A stretch of DNA of 64,000 bases from Stagonosporopsis chrysanthemi (taxonomy: Eukaryota > Ascomycota > Dothideomycetes > Pleosporales > Didymellaceae), in the NCBI GenBank assembly GCA_022560025.1, contig JAFISE010000070.1, positions 1-64,000 on the forward strand. Direction: 5' to 3'. Below are positions 44,113-55,822 of this stretch, piece after piece; positions within the stretch are counted from its first letter, which is position 1; every line of letters begins with the position of its first letter. A program made the position numbers and the translations under genes. The notes under the pieces were generated by a model. The model saw only the letters and a list, made by a program, of their open reading frames with translations, was not told the DNA's origin and did not search any database.

Positions 44113-45642
44113 CTACTCCCCAATCGTCGTCATGTCACCAGCATTCACAACCGTCTCATCGCCCTTGAAGATCTTCTTGCCCTCACAAAACCCTATTACA
44201 GCCCTCTGCCAAAGCTCCAGCCCCTTCCTTGTCGCAACCTCTCCATCCCACCCACGAATCTCTTTGACCAAATTCCGCTTCTCCTGCACACTCAAATCAA
44301 TCAGCTTCTTCAGCTCAGTTCTTGTAGAGAAGACGACAGCGCCAGACTTTGGCAGGCGGCGGAAGATCTGGTGCTCGCGACGCAGGATGATGTGCTGGGG
44401 GAGCAGAGCGGAGAGGTTGCCGGGGAAGAAGTCCTTCGCTTCTTGGATGAACAGTACGTGTGCTAGAGGACGCGAGTCGGGTAGTGTTTGAATGTACAGA
44501 GTACTGCGTGTGAGGAGGTCGTTGGCGGGGATGAGTGGGAGGACGTCTGGGATGTCTAAAGGAAGCTTAGTATCGCTTTTCTGGAAATTGAATCATGATG
44601 GAGGCCACTTACCGTCCCACTGGTAAATATCTTCATCTTGCATGTGCGAAAGTGGCTTGCCGACGAAACCGCGCATTCGCCAGCCGGCTGGGGCCAGGGT
44701 CGCGCTTGCTTGACTACATCTTCATCAGTCTGTTGTCTCAGTATGCTGAGATCAAACTCACAGGTAATATCGCTGGGTGAAATCTCCTTTCAGCAAGATG
44801 TTGAAGTCATCCATTGCGAGCCTCGCACACACTTCAAGAGGGTGGCAGTCGAACGGACGAACCAACGACCACTCCTCTCTCGTGATCTCGTTGCGGATCT
44901 GTCTACGGCGATTCACAGTCTTGATGGTGAAGCTCTCTGGATACTTGGACGTCAATAGTCTGGCAACTTCTTGCAACAGCTCTTCGCAAGCGGCTTCACC
45001 GTCACCACGAACTTGTACACATTCAGGGTTCTTTTTAGCCAGTAGGCTTTCGCGTGCTGCATGCATGTTTTTGTATGTGCTGTCGATGACGAGCCACTCC
45101 TCCTGGCTGATCTTCTGTAGACCAACAGACTTGTATTTGGCTGAGGGCCTTCTGCTAAGAGCTGGAGGTGCGAGAGTTTGCTGCCTCTCCTCCACCGGAG
45201 AGTAGGCGAATGGAATGTCGGGAAAATCACAGCCGTCACCACAGTCATCCTGAACAAATGCAGGAAGTCGGGAGATGCGCTGCTGCTCGACAAGAAACGC
45301 ACGTATTCCAGGATCGGGTAAATCGTCTGCGTCCAGATCCGCTATGTTGACGCGGGGAATGCGTGATAGACATGCAAGCTCGTGCGCTGGGCTTTTTGGC
45401 GATCCAGGTATGGGGAACGCCGTGACACGCCTTTCTTGACCGCGTTGTGGACTACGGCTGCGCAGGTATGTCGGCAAAACTACGAACCTTTTAGGCTCTG
45501 GGGCGAGCGCGCCTTTGTAGAAGTAGAGACGCACTGCGATGGAGCCCAGCCAGGCAAAGTAGGCGCAGAAAAGAACGGCAAGGGTAAGGAGAACGTAGAT
45601 AGGTACCGGATTTGGGTCGTCATATGGGTGGTTGTCTGCCAT
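44113..45642 (-). CDS. DUF3445 membrane-anchored protein
   Basis: Three exons, 45642-44762, 44713-44613 and 44555-44113; 474 aa. N-terminal membrane anchor (VPIYVLLTLAVLFCAYFAWLG), then a variable linker. The DUF3445 core starts near residue 175: GLQKISQEEWLVIDSTYKN, then RPFDCHPLEVCARLAMDDFNIL, LAPAGWRMRGFVGKPLSHM and LRREHQIFRRLPKSGAVVFSTRTELKKL. DUF3445 proteins are related to the alpha subunit of haem-dependent oxidative N-demethylase. Fungal members are assumed to be oxidoreductases with unknown substrate. The RREHQIFRRLP segment is the conserved end of the domain. The middle portion between the GWR motif and LYIQTL is shorter than in many relatives. Sites: donors GTGAGT and GTAAGT, acceptors at 44714 and 44556, phase consistent. 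Confidence 0.85.
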
Positions 45643-45854
45643 GGTGGTTGTGGCCAAATTTTGTGTAGCCGAAGAGATCGAATGCAGTAAAAAGCTCTCA
45701 CCCAGTACTGTGGGGCACTCATGAGGTGAATAGTAGTGCGTCACTGTAGCATGTGATTGCCTTCACTTCACTGGTAAACAGGCATTCACGCGTCAGACAA
45801 CGGCCGAAAATATTTCTCTTCGCATTCTAGCGTCTTTTCCTGTTTTGCTCATGT

Positions 45855-46334
45855 GTGCTTACGAACGAAAGGAGATTTCCCGGACGGTTCTACAACACTT
45901 TTGAGAACTTCTGTCGACACAAGGCGTCTCAGTTCCAGAACGATTTAGAGCTCGTAACCTTCACAACAAGTCTCTGCTGCAAGATATACGAGCTGCTATC
46001 GCATAGTCTACTTCCTAATATCCAATACGCGACAGAAGATGAAGTTGATTCTAGGATGATTCGATTCAGGCAAGATTGAGCCCTTTGGTGAGACGGAAGG
46101 CCATCAAAAGTCACCACAATGATAACACAGAGCCGTTTGGCAAAGAACAAGGCAAATCCAAACACCGAGTTGATATCAGCTGAGGAAGAATATCTCGAAG
46201 TCAAAGCAGAGCCAGTCGACTTAACCACTGATACCGAACGTGCACTATATCGCCCGAAACGCAAGGTTTACGACTGGCTTACGAGAGTGATCATCAAAGC
46301 GACAAAGCATGTCACATCTCTCCAGGAATCCTAA
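45855..46334 (+). pseudogene. Broken open frame, unknown family
   Basis: One reading frame of about 160 codons with two TGA codons close together (about 46077-46094). It reads FENFCRHKASQFQNDLELV before and ISAEEEYLEVKAEPVDL after them. Amino-acid composition looks more like protein than the surrounding frames. The second half alone has an ATG (46119, 71 aa). GT..AG and GC..AG pairs that would remove both stops do not keep frame. I read it as a possible gene relic, or as a short gene starting at 46119. No family recognised. Confidence 0.3.
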
Positions 46335-46449
46335 GAGGGATGGCAAGGAGCCAACCGATAAAGGTAACAGCATGCGACCATCGAGACCCAAAATCTCCGT
46401 TGTAGCCAGGACCGCTCATGCCTCAGTACCCAGGGCAGCCATAACGCTG

Positions 46450-46530
46450 AGTGAGGCAATCCCTCTTCGGATCGTTTCCGGTAGCGTTTGGTCCAGATGG
46501 AATTACGATCCGAAGAGGGATTGCCTCACT
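46450..46530. repeat. Perfect 26-bp inverted repeat (hairpin)
   Basis: Arms at 46450-46475 and 46505-46530 are exact reverse complements (first arm begins AGTGAGGCAATCCCTC), separated by 29 bases. The arms could fold into a very stable stem. No target-site duplication is visible at the borders. It lies at the 3' end of the degraded minus-strand coding sequence, whose last readable codons run into the right-hand arm. Confidence 0.9.
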
Positions 46531-47160
46531 TAGGTCTTCCGTTTGGTCTTCGCGCACGACGCGTTTTTCATGCTGGAGCGCATGGTCACACCAGCGAGTC
46601 TATCGCAGTATAGATACCACTTTCGTGAAGTTTGGTTCCCACCCCTTCTCTTTCGGCGTGAGTGTCTCTTGATTCTTCCGCACAATGTTCAATGCTACTC
46701 CGATAATATCGATCCATTCTTCGAGGCAGCCCGCCGCCCCACCAGCCTGGTTCGTGAAGATAGCCTTCCGTTCTCGATGCCCTAGCAGGAATGCAGTGTA
46801 GCTTGACTTCATGTTGTATAATCTATCAAAGCCATTTCGCGCCTTAGAAGATGAGGTGGGGCTTGGTCGCTTGTACCCGTAGTGAAGTCGAGATGGCGGA
46901 CTGGTTCGTCCAGAGCGTTATTCTTCAAAGTACTCAGGGCCTTCTTATACCCACGGGTATTTTGCCCATGCGCAACAAAATCTACATGTTTAGGGACGAT
47001 AAGCTTTTCCTGGTGCAAGACGATGTTGTACTCAATCGTAGCCCGGGCTTTATTCTAGTGTGCGGCTTGGATGTTGCTGATGTTCTCTTCCCCGGTGTGG
47101 TTCCATGTCCCAGTACCTTCGGGCTCTCTGGATAATTTTGATTTGATTGTCCGTATACGC
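46500..47160 (-). pseudogene. Degraded protein-coding sequence, unknown family
   Basis: On the minus strand a protein-like reading can be followed from about 47160 to 46500 across four in-frame stops (47057-47055 TAG, 46811-46809 TGA, 46784-46782 TAG, 46602-46600 TAG) and at least one frameshift near 46740-46780. Readable segments include HVDFVAHGQNTRGYKKAL, LDFTTGTSDQAPPHLLRREM, EEWIDIIGVALNIVRKNQ and KGWEPNFTKVVSILR, then CDHALQHEKRVVRED. The charged, ordered look of these pieces argues for a former gene rather than chance. I do not recognise the family; a transposon-borne or accessory gene is possible. The stops are all of types reachable by C-to-T change (CGA to TGA, CAG or TGG to TAG). 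Confidence 0.55.
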
Positions 47161-47540
47161 ATAATGAGCGTAACATTGAGCGTATGCACCCATGGTAAGC
47201 AGATTGAAAGCCCTGGGACGCTTGTGAGGCGCGGTTTTTGATGTCAGATATTGCAGGCGCGCATGAACTTACATTGCTTTGTATCGTGTAATTTGTGAGG
47301 CTAGATGTCGTCGGTGTGCAGAAAGAGAGGCGTTTAACTTCTTGCGGGGGAGAGAAATATCTGAGGTCACTGCCCGCTCGCGGGCTCTTACCTCACCATG
47401 TGATTGCAAACGCCGCGCCAATCTTGGCAGGAGCCGCACTATAGAAACTCACTTCGCTATTACCGATAGCAATATTATGTGGATACAGGTTTAGTCGCAT
47501 TCACCCCAGGTTTCTCTCTGTCGTGTGGAGGTGTTCAGAA

Positions 47541-48437
47541 CTACGACGTGAAATCCCGCTTGGGCGCATTTCCCTCCTCAGTCCCTGTTCCATATTTCCT
47601 CACATGCTCTTTCGCCGCATCCTTGTCCGCCTCAAACTCCTTCAACTCTGGCATATCCAAATGCTTGACCGCATTATCAGCCTGCCACTTCTTGAACGAG
47701 AAACCTAGCCCCTCATGGCTGTAGTCCTTGTCGTTCGCCTGATCCTTGTGGTACTTGATCTGCATAAACTCACTGTCCATAGTCGCAGGGTCCAGGCTGA
47801 GGCTGACGAGACCAGTGATGGTCGCCGTCTTGGGGATGCCTCTGAAGGTCCAGGATTGCTTGTTCTTGAATTGGATCAGGTCGTCGTCGGACCTGATGAC
47901 TTCGTAGCTTTCGTTGACCGAGGCTTTGAAGAGCTTGGGCAGGGCGAACCACTGCCCGGCCATCTTGTAGCGGTCGTTGGCATACACGAATTGATCGTCG
48001 TAGACGCAGTCGGGTGTGTACCGCTTGACACGTTCGACAGATGGCTGGCAGCTGTAGAGTGCGATGATCTGTTCTCATGTCAGTCATGCCGACGGATCCA
48101 GACTCTGAAGGATGCCCACGTCGTCAACGAGCCTCTGTCTTGCGGGGCTCAGCTTGAGACTCTTCGAGGGGTTTGGCTCATAGTCCTCGCTGGTTGCTGT
48201 CTGCCTAGGCTCGAATTGCTCTCCCGGCGCACTCGATGTGTCTGGGAAACCAGAGTTTGCACTTGTCTTGATATCCTTGTTGGCAGACATGCTGGACTGT
48301 TGTTCAGCGTTGTAAAGCTGCGCAGTAAAGTTTTTCTGTGGGTGCGAGAGTCCTGGACCGCTGAATATTTTCTTGAAGCTCCCTGATATGAGTTTTGAAC
48401 GTGACCCTGATGTAGCAGCAGGATAGGACTTGTCCAT
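47541..48437 (-). CDS. NTF2-like fungal protein
   Basis: Two exons, 48437-48120 and 48068-47541; 281 aa. The 51-bp intron has a weak donor (GTGGGC) but a good CTGAC branch and ACAG end, and joins RQRLVDD to IIALYSCQPSVERVKRYT in phase 0. The N-terminal 100 residues are Ser/Pro/Lys-rich and probably disordered. The rest (about 107-235) reads RYTPDCVYDDQFVYANDRY and AGQWFALPKLF, with alternating strands (SWTFRGIPKTATITGLVSLSLD) as in the NTF2/SnoaL cone fold. Such proteins are widespread in filamentous fungi without assigned function. No catalytic pair can be named with confidence. It is presumably soluble. NTF2-like is inferred from the pattern, not from a database hit. Confidence 0.75.
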
Positions 48438-49069
48438 GGTTGTCTGTTATAGGCGACTGAGTATCGTGGCCCGTGCGCTTTGAGATCTGTCGATGTATGA
48501 CGTAGAATTAATTCACAGAGAGCCAGTGATGATTCATCCAAGTTTGGGATTCCGACATCGATGCTTTTGAAGAGCGTACATGGTTGTTTTAGCTGCGAGC
48601 ACTCGAACCAGCCCGGGCTAGCTATGAGATCAGTGGTGGGTCACTGCAAGGGTGCGGGAAGAGGGTGAACGCGTCGCCAGGGTCTGTCTCGGCTAGCCGG
48701 CATGACGCATGTGGGGATTGTAGCAAGTACACACAGCACACGAAAGCAGTTGAGGGACTTTGAATAGTGACAAGTGTTACTACCAGACTACGATTTCGAG
48801 TAAAGACATTACTATCGCCCAACACCCAACTTACAAACCTAGATGCCGGCGGTCCCTCCTCTGACAGCCACATCGCCTCCTTTTAAAAACTCCGTCGAGA
48901 ACTGAAAATGATCCATGGCTGAGCCATGCCACCAAAGAAGTGAAGCCTTGTGTAAGGAGAGTGTATGCAACCCATTCTATGCCGGGCGTGGTATCGTCAT
49001 TAAAAGAGTCGTTAGAGGTACTGTGTACCAAAGGAGAGTGATGAAATGTAAGGAACCTTGAGCAGAAGC
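48438..49069. other. Intergenic region
   Basis: Promoter of the NTF2-like gene and 3' flank of the proline-rich protein gene. No gene or repeat supported. Confidence 0.45.
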
Positions 49070-50662
49070 TTACGCCAGGACGGCGAACGCAACAGCGCCA
49101 GCAACGAAGGCGACGAAGGCGCCGAAGGCCTTGTTGGAGCTTGCGGCACCAGTGAACTGGGGAGGTGCAGAGGTGGTCGCAGCGGGGCTCGAAGGGACGG
49201 GCCTGCTGGGGCTAGGAGCGGGAGTGGTAGCAGGAGGCGCCGGCGGGGGAGCTGGGGCGCTGCTAGGGGCAACTGGGTACGAAGTCGCAGGAGGAGCAGG
49301 GGGCGCCGGGTGAGTCTCAGGTGGGGGTGCGGGCTTGCTGCTGGGTGCAACAGGCGTGGAAGCAGGGGGTGCCGGGTGAGTCGCAGGTGGGGGCGCAGGC
49401 TTGCTGCTGGGTGCAACAGGCGTAGAAGCAGGGGGAGCCGGGTGAGTCGCAGGTGGGGGCGCAGGCTTGCTGCTGGGCACTGAGTAAATTGTGGTGGGCT
49501 TGGGGGGAGGAGGCGTCTTCGAGTCCGTAGGGCAGGGAACGGTGGTGTTGTAGTAGACGGTGGTAGGCTTGTAGGGCGGCGGGGCGTGGTAACTGCTGCT
49601 CTTGGGCGGCACGGGATAAACGGTGGTGTTGTGGTAGACGGTAGTAGGCTTGGGGGGCGGCGGGGCGTGGTAACTGCTGCTCTTGGGCGGCACGGGATAA
49701 GCGGTGGTAGGCTTCGGTGGAGGAGGAGCATAGTAGGTCGAAGACTCAGGGCATGGAGTCGTAGACGGCTTGGGGGGCACGTATCCGGTCGATTTCGGGG
49801 GGACCGGGTGGTACTCGGACCAAGTCGAGGGAATTGGGTAGTACTTCGACGAGCTGGGCACAGGAGGATAGTGCTTGCTCGACGAGGTCTCTGGCAGAGG
49901 TGGGTGAGGGTAGTAACCGGTGCTGCTCTCAGGGCAGGGGGTCGAGGACGACTTCGGGGGGACTGGGTAACCCGTCGTGGGCTTAGGCGGTGGCGGCGCA
50001 TAGTAGCTCGAGGGTTTAGGGGGAGGGGGCGCATAATAATCCGAGGATTTAGGGGGAGGGGGCGCGTAGTAATCCGAAGATTTGGGGGGAGGGGGCGCAT
50101 GATAATCCGAAGATTTAGGCGGGGGAGGCGCGTAGTAATCCGAAGATTTGGGGGGAGGGGGCGCGTAGTAATCCGAGGATTTGGGGGGAGGGGGCGCGTA
50201 GTAATCCGAGGATTTAGGGGGAGGGGGCGCGTAGTAATCCGAAGACTTAGGGGGGGGAGGCGCGTAGTAATCCGAGGATTTAGGCGGAGGGTACTCAGTC
50301 GTAGGCTTGGGGGTGTAGATTGGGTAGCTCTTCACATCTGAAGAAGAAGGTTTGTAATCCGGGGTCGACGTGGGATAATGTTCAGAGTAAGTAGGCGTGT
50401 AGTGCTTGTCGCTCGACGAGGATGGCTTGGGAGTCCAGGCAGGGTATTTGTCCTCGGAGCTGGTAGGGAGGGGGGTGTAGTGCTGGTCTGGAGTAGACGA
50501 AGGCTTGTAGTCCTGCGATGGTTAGCTTCATGATTGCCGTTGTTGGCAGTGACGAGCACTTACAGGAGTAGAGGAAGAGTAGCCGTATTCATCCTTGTAC
50601 TCAGCGAATGGGACAGCGGCAGCTGCGCCCACAAGGGCCAGCAAGGTGGTAGTGACCTTCAT
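49070..50662 (-). CDS. Proline-rich repetitive secreted GPI-type protein
   Basis: Two exons, 50662-50564 and 50512-49070; 513 aa. Signal peptide in exon 1 (KVTTTLLALVGAAAAVP). The body is almost entirely Pro/Ser/Tyr/Lys/Thr. An N-terminal region of HYTP and YKPSS motifs is followed by nine copies of an 11-residue repeat KSSDYYAPPPP (49985-50281). Then come longer KPTTVY..YPVPPKSSSYHAPP units, and three copies of a 22-residue unit with SSKPAPPPATHPAPP (about 49290-49480). The C-terminus (SSNKAFGAFVAFVAGAVAFAVLA) is a GPI-type signal. Tyr-rich PPPP repeats resemble extensin-like wall proteins that may be cross-linked through tyrosine. Repeat number is likely polymorphic. Intron GTAAGT..CGCAG. 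Confidence 0.85.
49985..50281 (-). repeat. 33-bp in-frame tandem repeat (9 units)
   Basis: Nine 33-bp units in the proline-rich gene encode KSSDYYAPPPP with small changes (one His for Tyr, one KPSSYY unit). Units differ mainly at synonymous sites (GGG/GGC, TAA/TAG on the plus strand), so it is not a very recent expansion throughout. Confidence 0.95.
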
Positions 50663-52989
50663 CCTGTTTCCAGCGACGATTGATCGAGTGCTCTAGCGAA
50701 TGAGGCACAGGTGGTGAACGAAAGTGAGTTGCAACCGTAGCGAGCGAGTTGCGACTGTTGCTGACAGAACTTTATGGCTGATGGAGAAGAGCACGAGGTC
50801 GGGAGGGGAAGTCGATTCTAATATGCACCTCTGGAAGAGCCACTAAACCCTCACCCAGCCTTCTGTAGTCAACATGCAGCTCGAACAACGGGTAAGGTTG
50901 CATACGCTAAGGCGCAGAGTGGAGAAGACTCCGACATCATTCGCTAACGGGCTCTCTGACTGGTGACGATAGTGGTGACCTGCGTCTACCTCCAGACGGC
51001 AAAGATCTCGTCAGAGCGGGTCTCGTGGTATGTGGGTGAGAGCACGCTCGCTCAAAAAGGCAAGCACAATGCAAGCGAGCACGGAATACGATAGGCCAAC
51101 TGACTTAGCAGCTCGTAAAACCGACTCTCGGTTGACCAATCGCTGAGCTGGCAGGTATCGACATGCAAGCCGCGGTCAGGGGATGCCGGGACGAACTGGG
51201 GTGTGTTGAGGTGTAAGCACAAGCGACCGCCGCCCTGCCACTCATGCTGACCACGCTGCAGAATTGCAAGGCTCATAGATTGCACGCATACTCTGCGCTG
51301 CACCATGGAATGCACACTTGCGTTCTCGTAATCGAGCTGCTCAAAAGCTGCTCGCGCCGTGGTTGTTGATATTGATTTTGGTGGGGACGTTGGATCGTGT
51401 TCCTCTCCTGAGCTAGCTTCGAGTGCTATCAACAAGTGCCTGAACTAGAGCTCTTCAAAAGCCAAGCTATGATGTAACCACAGCCACAGTCACGACCGCT
51501 CGCCTGGGCATTGAGGAAGCGTGCGCTACCGTTGCTGGACCGAGGATGTTCCCCAGCCTCAGAAAGCTTGGTGTCTATCAATAGCAGCAGCCTATCGACG
51601 ACGGCGATCCGGTGAAAGGACTTATCGCGCTATATGCGCTTGATCGCCAGGATGTAGACACCACGCTTGTAACTGCTGCGAGCAAGACTGGCATCAGCCT
51701 GATGCGGGCTCATCTGCACTGGAAAGTCTCGTCTGATCAAACGTGTCAAAAAAAAGCCTCCCGACGCTTGCTGCTGGCTACGTTCTCTTTTGCGTTCTAG
51801 AGCAGACGTGCATGCGTGGGCTGGTTGCTATCGCGATGGCGGGGCAGCAGCGCTGCTTGCGGCACATAGCGAGCGGAAAGCCGTTGGCTGCGGCATAAGC
51901 CCTTGGTTGACCCAGCCGATCGCCGGCAGGCATCAATATCGAAAGTTCGGGAGGTTTCTGCGCCATATAGTGCTGTGGCCGGGTGCCCCAGCAAGAGGTT
52001 GGGCGGATGGGCACCTTCTTTGACCTGCACCCTGCGTGGCCTTCTTTTACCCCGCCAACGATCGATATCAGGAAGATGCAGCGACCGTGATGAACGAGCA
52101 GCGACCTGTTGTGCACAATTTTGTTGTGCAAGTGCGAGCTTCGAATGCGCGCCGGCATCTTTGGACCTGGTGTTCCTGCGCGGGACCTGCACAAGCTTCC
52201 GGCGCCGTCCTGTTAGGCAGGTTCATCTCACTCTCGTCGCGCGAGCCCTCTCGGAGAGCAAGCGAGCTGCTGTGAGACGCGAACTCAAAACTTGCGCTTG
52301 AGAAGCCTAGGCTGCGATAGCGTTTTCTTGCACTCGCCAATCAGGCAAAACAATCACGTCTTCAAGGAAACTTCGAGAGCACCAAATGTCGTGAACTCAA
52401 CACAAGGCGTGGGTTGTCTCCACCCCCGCAAGTGCGTTGTGGGGTGATTCTGTTGACTTGATTTCGTGGAACGCTCAAAGTTCGAAGTCGTCATTCCCGC
52501 CAATTGTTCCTCATCACCTCATAAGCGACCAGGAAAAGCCAACAGCGATGACTGTGACATGCCTTATCCTACGCTTCACCAGTATGGAATCGATGTCGAT
52601 GACCCTGACCATAAAGCATTGGTTAAGAGTCCTTTGGTTGGGGGCCTGGCAAAAATTTGCGGGCGCAGGGCAAATCCGCAAGGAAGCGGCGAAGCCTGGG
52701 AGCCTGAATTTTGCAGCGCTGCATCATGATGCAATGCCGTATACAAAGTATTGAACAACCTTTTTGGTGTGTATTTGTTGTCGATAGCGTGTGATCGTGC
52801 ATGGATTCGCCGGGGTCGATGTGCCTCCAAGGTTAGAGCTTAGGTCAGATTGGCCGACAACGGCAAGCCACCTCGTGTCGTTGACAGCGCAAGGTCAACA
52901 AGATAGGAAGCCATGAGTGATGCCGGTCTGCGCGGGTCGTATGAATTCTAAAGAAGCTCGATGCGTTTTACGAGAAGCCGGGTCAATTT
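50663..52989. other. Long intergenic region of 2.3 kb
   Basis: Promoter of the proline-rich gene and 3' flank of DML1. Frames of up to 140 codons (e.g. minus 51052-51435, plus 51903-52301) overlap each other on both strands and match nothing I know. No repeats or RNA genes recognised. Confidence 0.5.
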
Positions 52990-54870
52990 TCAGTCATCGT
53001 CATCGCTGTCGGTGAAGTCGCCGTCCCACCCTTCATCGTATTCCTCCGCGATTACTTGCAGGCCATTGCAGAGCGCTTCCCTTTCGTCGACTGACACCAG
53101 TCGCTTCACAATCTGCTCGATTGAACGCACCTGCTCAGCGACAGCTGTGCTGGTGGTGAGACCCGCATGCACAGCAAGCTTTTCGGTGTGGCCGGATCGT
53201 ACATCAAAAATAGATGGATAACTATCCAAGACTGGAAACAGTAAGGGCGCAGTGTATCTGGAAGCTGTTAGTGCTTGTCGTATACGGTTCGAAGGGCATC
53301 ATGGACCGACTGACCTTTCTACTGCTGGTCCATCACCAAACCTGTCCCGAGCACGGCGACCTGCAGCGGATACCTGCCAAGCCCCACGATGTATCTCAGC
53401 TCTTGCGAAGATGTGCTCTCTCTTGGTATTTTTGACCGAGCTAAGTCTGTAGTCTTTGGAGAAGGCATCGATGTCGAAATCGTCCATCTGAGTGTCGCTG
53501 TCGCTTCTGCTGTTCAAATTGGCAGACCCAGTCTTCTCCGCTTTTGCAAGCGCATCAGCCGTCTTCTCAGACAGGACGTCTGGGTCAGCTATGCTCAATC
53601 CGAACTTGGCTATCCTTCGTCTGCCGGTGCTATTGATCGCATCCTCAATGTCTTGTAGAGTCCCGTGTCTGCCATTTGTGGTCCTCAGACGAGAGGACAT
53701 GGTCATGCTCTCCACACCAACAGCTTGCAAGGCACTCACGTGCCATGCCGATGTTGCGTCGAAAGAGAGGTATTTTGGGATCTTAGCTGGCCGATTGGAC
53801 AAGGGTATGTACAGCGAAGACTGTTCTGCAAGGGGCTGGAGTGATCGGGATGAGTTGACAATCTGCTGCAGGCGTTTCTCCTACACTGTGTTAGATGTCA
53901 TTGTGATGCTGAGCTCGAAGGACAACTTACCCGAGGCACTGTCAGGTTCGCGCCTTGGTCTCCCAGTCCCCAGGTCCAGATGCTGAGTTTCCCATATTCG
54001 TCCCTCAGCCGCTCGATCCATCCTGATGCCCACCCACCCCACGCATCATCAACGCCAGTCATGATCTGGAGGCCTTGGAGGCCATCACACTCTTCTACAA
54101 ACGGCCTGAGGTCGCGATCGACCAAGTCCACTTCTCTTTCAAGCTTCTCAAACAGTTCCATGCCGACATCCCAACTCTCGAACGGCATAAGCTTGTCGTT
54201 GACATCGAACTCGGAAAGCTGCACAATCGATTTGGGGTGATAGTAGACCCGGCTAAAGTCAGACCAGTATTTCACCGTAGACGTGCTCAGCTGAGGTGGC
54301 TCCAAGCCCGCATCAAGACTTTGCTGATATGAGGACTGTGGGATTGGTTCGGCTTTCTGCACAATAGGCTTCGATGGCCATACTCCTGTCTGGTCAAGGA
54401 TATTTCTATCATCTTCAGCTTCATAGAGAGCATTGGTCTTCCTCATGCTTCCAAACGCGCCTTTGAGATCATAGATGAGCGCTCTCGGAGTAAAGGTATC
54501 GGACCCATCTGGGGCGATGCCCGCTCTGAAGTGAATGTCATGGTTGACGGGCGATTCGGCCTCAGGCGGATACGTGAAGTAGGATTCCTGGATCAGTCAG
54601 GTCAGAGGAGGCTCACGGATCTGGTGTGTTGTGCGCGGGGTGCACAGAGGTCTAGTACTGAGGTGAGACGGCCTCGTATAGCGCAGTGAGTACGCGGCCT
54701 CTCCACAGCCGTGCAGCAACATGAACTAAAAACAGACCCAACGGGTGCATGTGCTTTCAAAGAACGCACCGCTCATAAAGACATGTGGAAGAATGTACCT
54801 GGGTATTCCAGAAGTGAGTGCCGAGATAGTTGCTCTGTGCACCGAACTGGAGGGTGACAATCTCATGCAT
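52990..54870 (-). CDS. DML1: Misato/DML1 tubulin-like mitochondrial inheritance protein
   Basis: Four exons, 54870-54799, 54587-53931, 53880-53315 and 53257-52990; 520 aa. Introns of 211, 50 and 57 bp, all GT..AG and in phase. Exon 1 encodes MHEIVTLQFGAQSNYLGTHF, the misato segment I/tubulin-like nucleotide-binding start. Exon 2 has RALIYDLKGAFGSMRKTNALY, YWSDFSRVYYHPKSIV and the signature GLQIMTGVDDAWGGWASG. Later sections keep PLSNRPAKIPKYLSFD and PLLFPVLDSYPSIFD. Dml1 is needed for partitioning of mitochondrial DNA/mitochondria in yeast and is essential. The acidic C-terminus (TDSDDDD) is typical. The first intron is longer than usual for this window. Confidence 0.94.
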
Positions 54871-55822
54871 GGTACAGGCGATGACTGGGCTCAGTGGCAG
54901 CAGCAGCACAGGAGCAATCGGGCTGCGGTAGCGAAGTGTTACGCTTCGATCACGGTCGGTTTGTCAGACAGCTAGTACGCAGGCGGGCACCGAGGTGAGG
55001 GTTGATAATTTGACAGCTGCCCCACTTGTCGCCGAAGATACGATGACGCGCAGCTCCACTACCAGCCACGACGCGCATGCTACACTTCACAGAGTGTTGA
55101 AGAAAGATCGTCTCGCCTCTCTGCAGCGACGTGTCTTCTGCTTGGCTTCCTCTGGCATCCTGGAAAGCGGGCTATGCGTACAGCCTTCCACGTTCAGGAA
55201 GTCTGTGCCCCACCACGTACTCACCCATTCACTGCATCGATACTGTGTCATATCTTTTCGCGCGATGCCGACCCCGGAGCTCTTTGACATCTGCAGCAGT
55301 TTGATCATCGCATGCCCTGGTCTACTGATCGTGAGTGCGCCACCACCTGCGGCCCCAGGCGGTGGTTTTTGCGTTTCAGTACCGTCTCGCACCCAACGGC
55401 AAAGAGCGATATGATGAACCACATATGACAATCCCTTGGCGGCCATGAGATACAGCGTTGAGAATCTGCGTCACACAGACCCTGAAATTTCCGGCAGCAG
55501 TGTACATGCTCTTGGCAAACACCCGGATGCTCGACAGCCGCGGGCCTCAGGCAGATGTCGACGCCTTGTGTATGGGGCGGCAAGCCTGATGACCGTTGGT
55601 GGTGGTACATAGGGCCTTTTGCAGAAGAAGAAACGTCCTGTAGCCAAGAGGAAGTCGATCCACATAAAGGCTGCAGGTAAGGGTAGGATAGTTCACAATT
55701 CACTCTCTTTATCTCAACTTCAAGTCACTCTTTCCGCTTCGTTCAGGACGTCTGTGACGCCGGTCGACTTTTTCAACGTTCAGCACTGCAGTTTTTTGTA
55801 ATAACCCAACTTCTAAATCACA
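54871..55822. other. Divergent intergenic region
   Basis: Between DML1 (-) and the charged secreted protein gene (+). Frames on both strands of 120-140 codons, mutually overlapping, no family. Sequence near 55700-55822 (TATCTCAACTTC.., CACAATG) looks like a leader. Confidence 0.45.

Larger units (their letters stand above)
45643..47540. other. Relic-bearing intergenic island
   Basis: 1.9 kb between the DUF3445 and NTF2-like genes, both on the minus strand. It contains a broken plus-strand frame (45855-46334), a degraded minus-strand coding sequence (about 46500-47160) and a perfect inverted repeat (46450-46530), listed separately. The remainder (47180-47540) shows nothing. Confidence 0.55.

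Noticed and set aside
52437..52754. Two overlapping plus-strand frames upstream of DML1
   Set aside because: Mutually exclusive frames, one with a non-ATG start, no recognisable motif.
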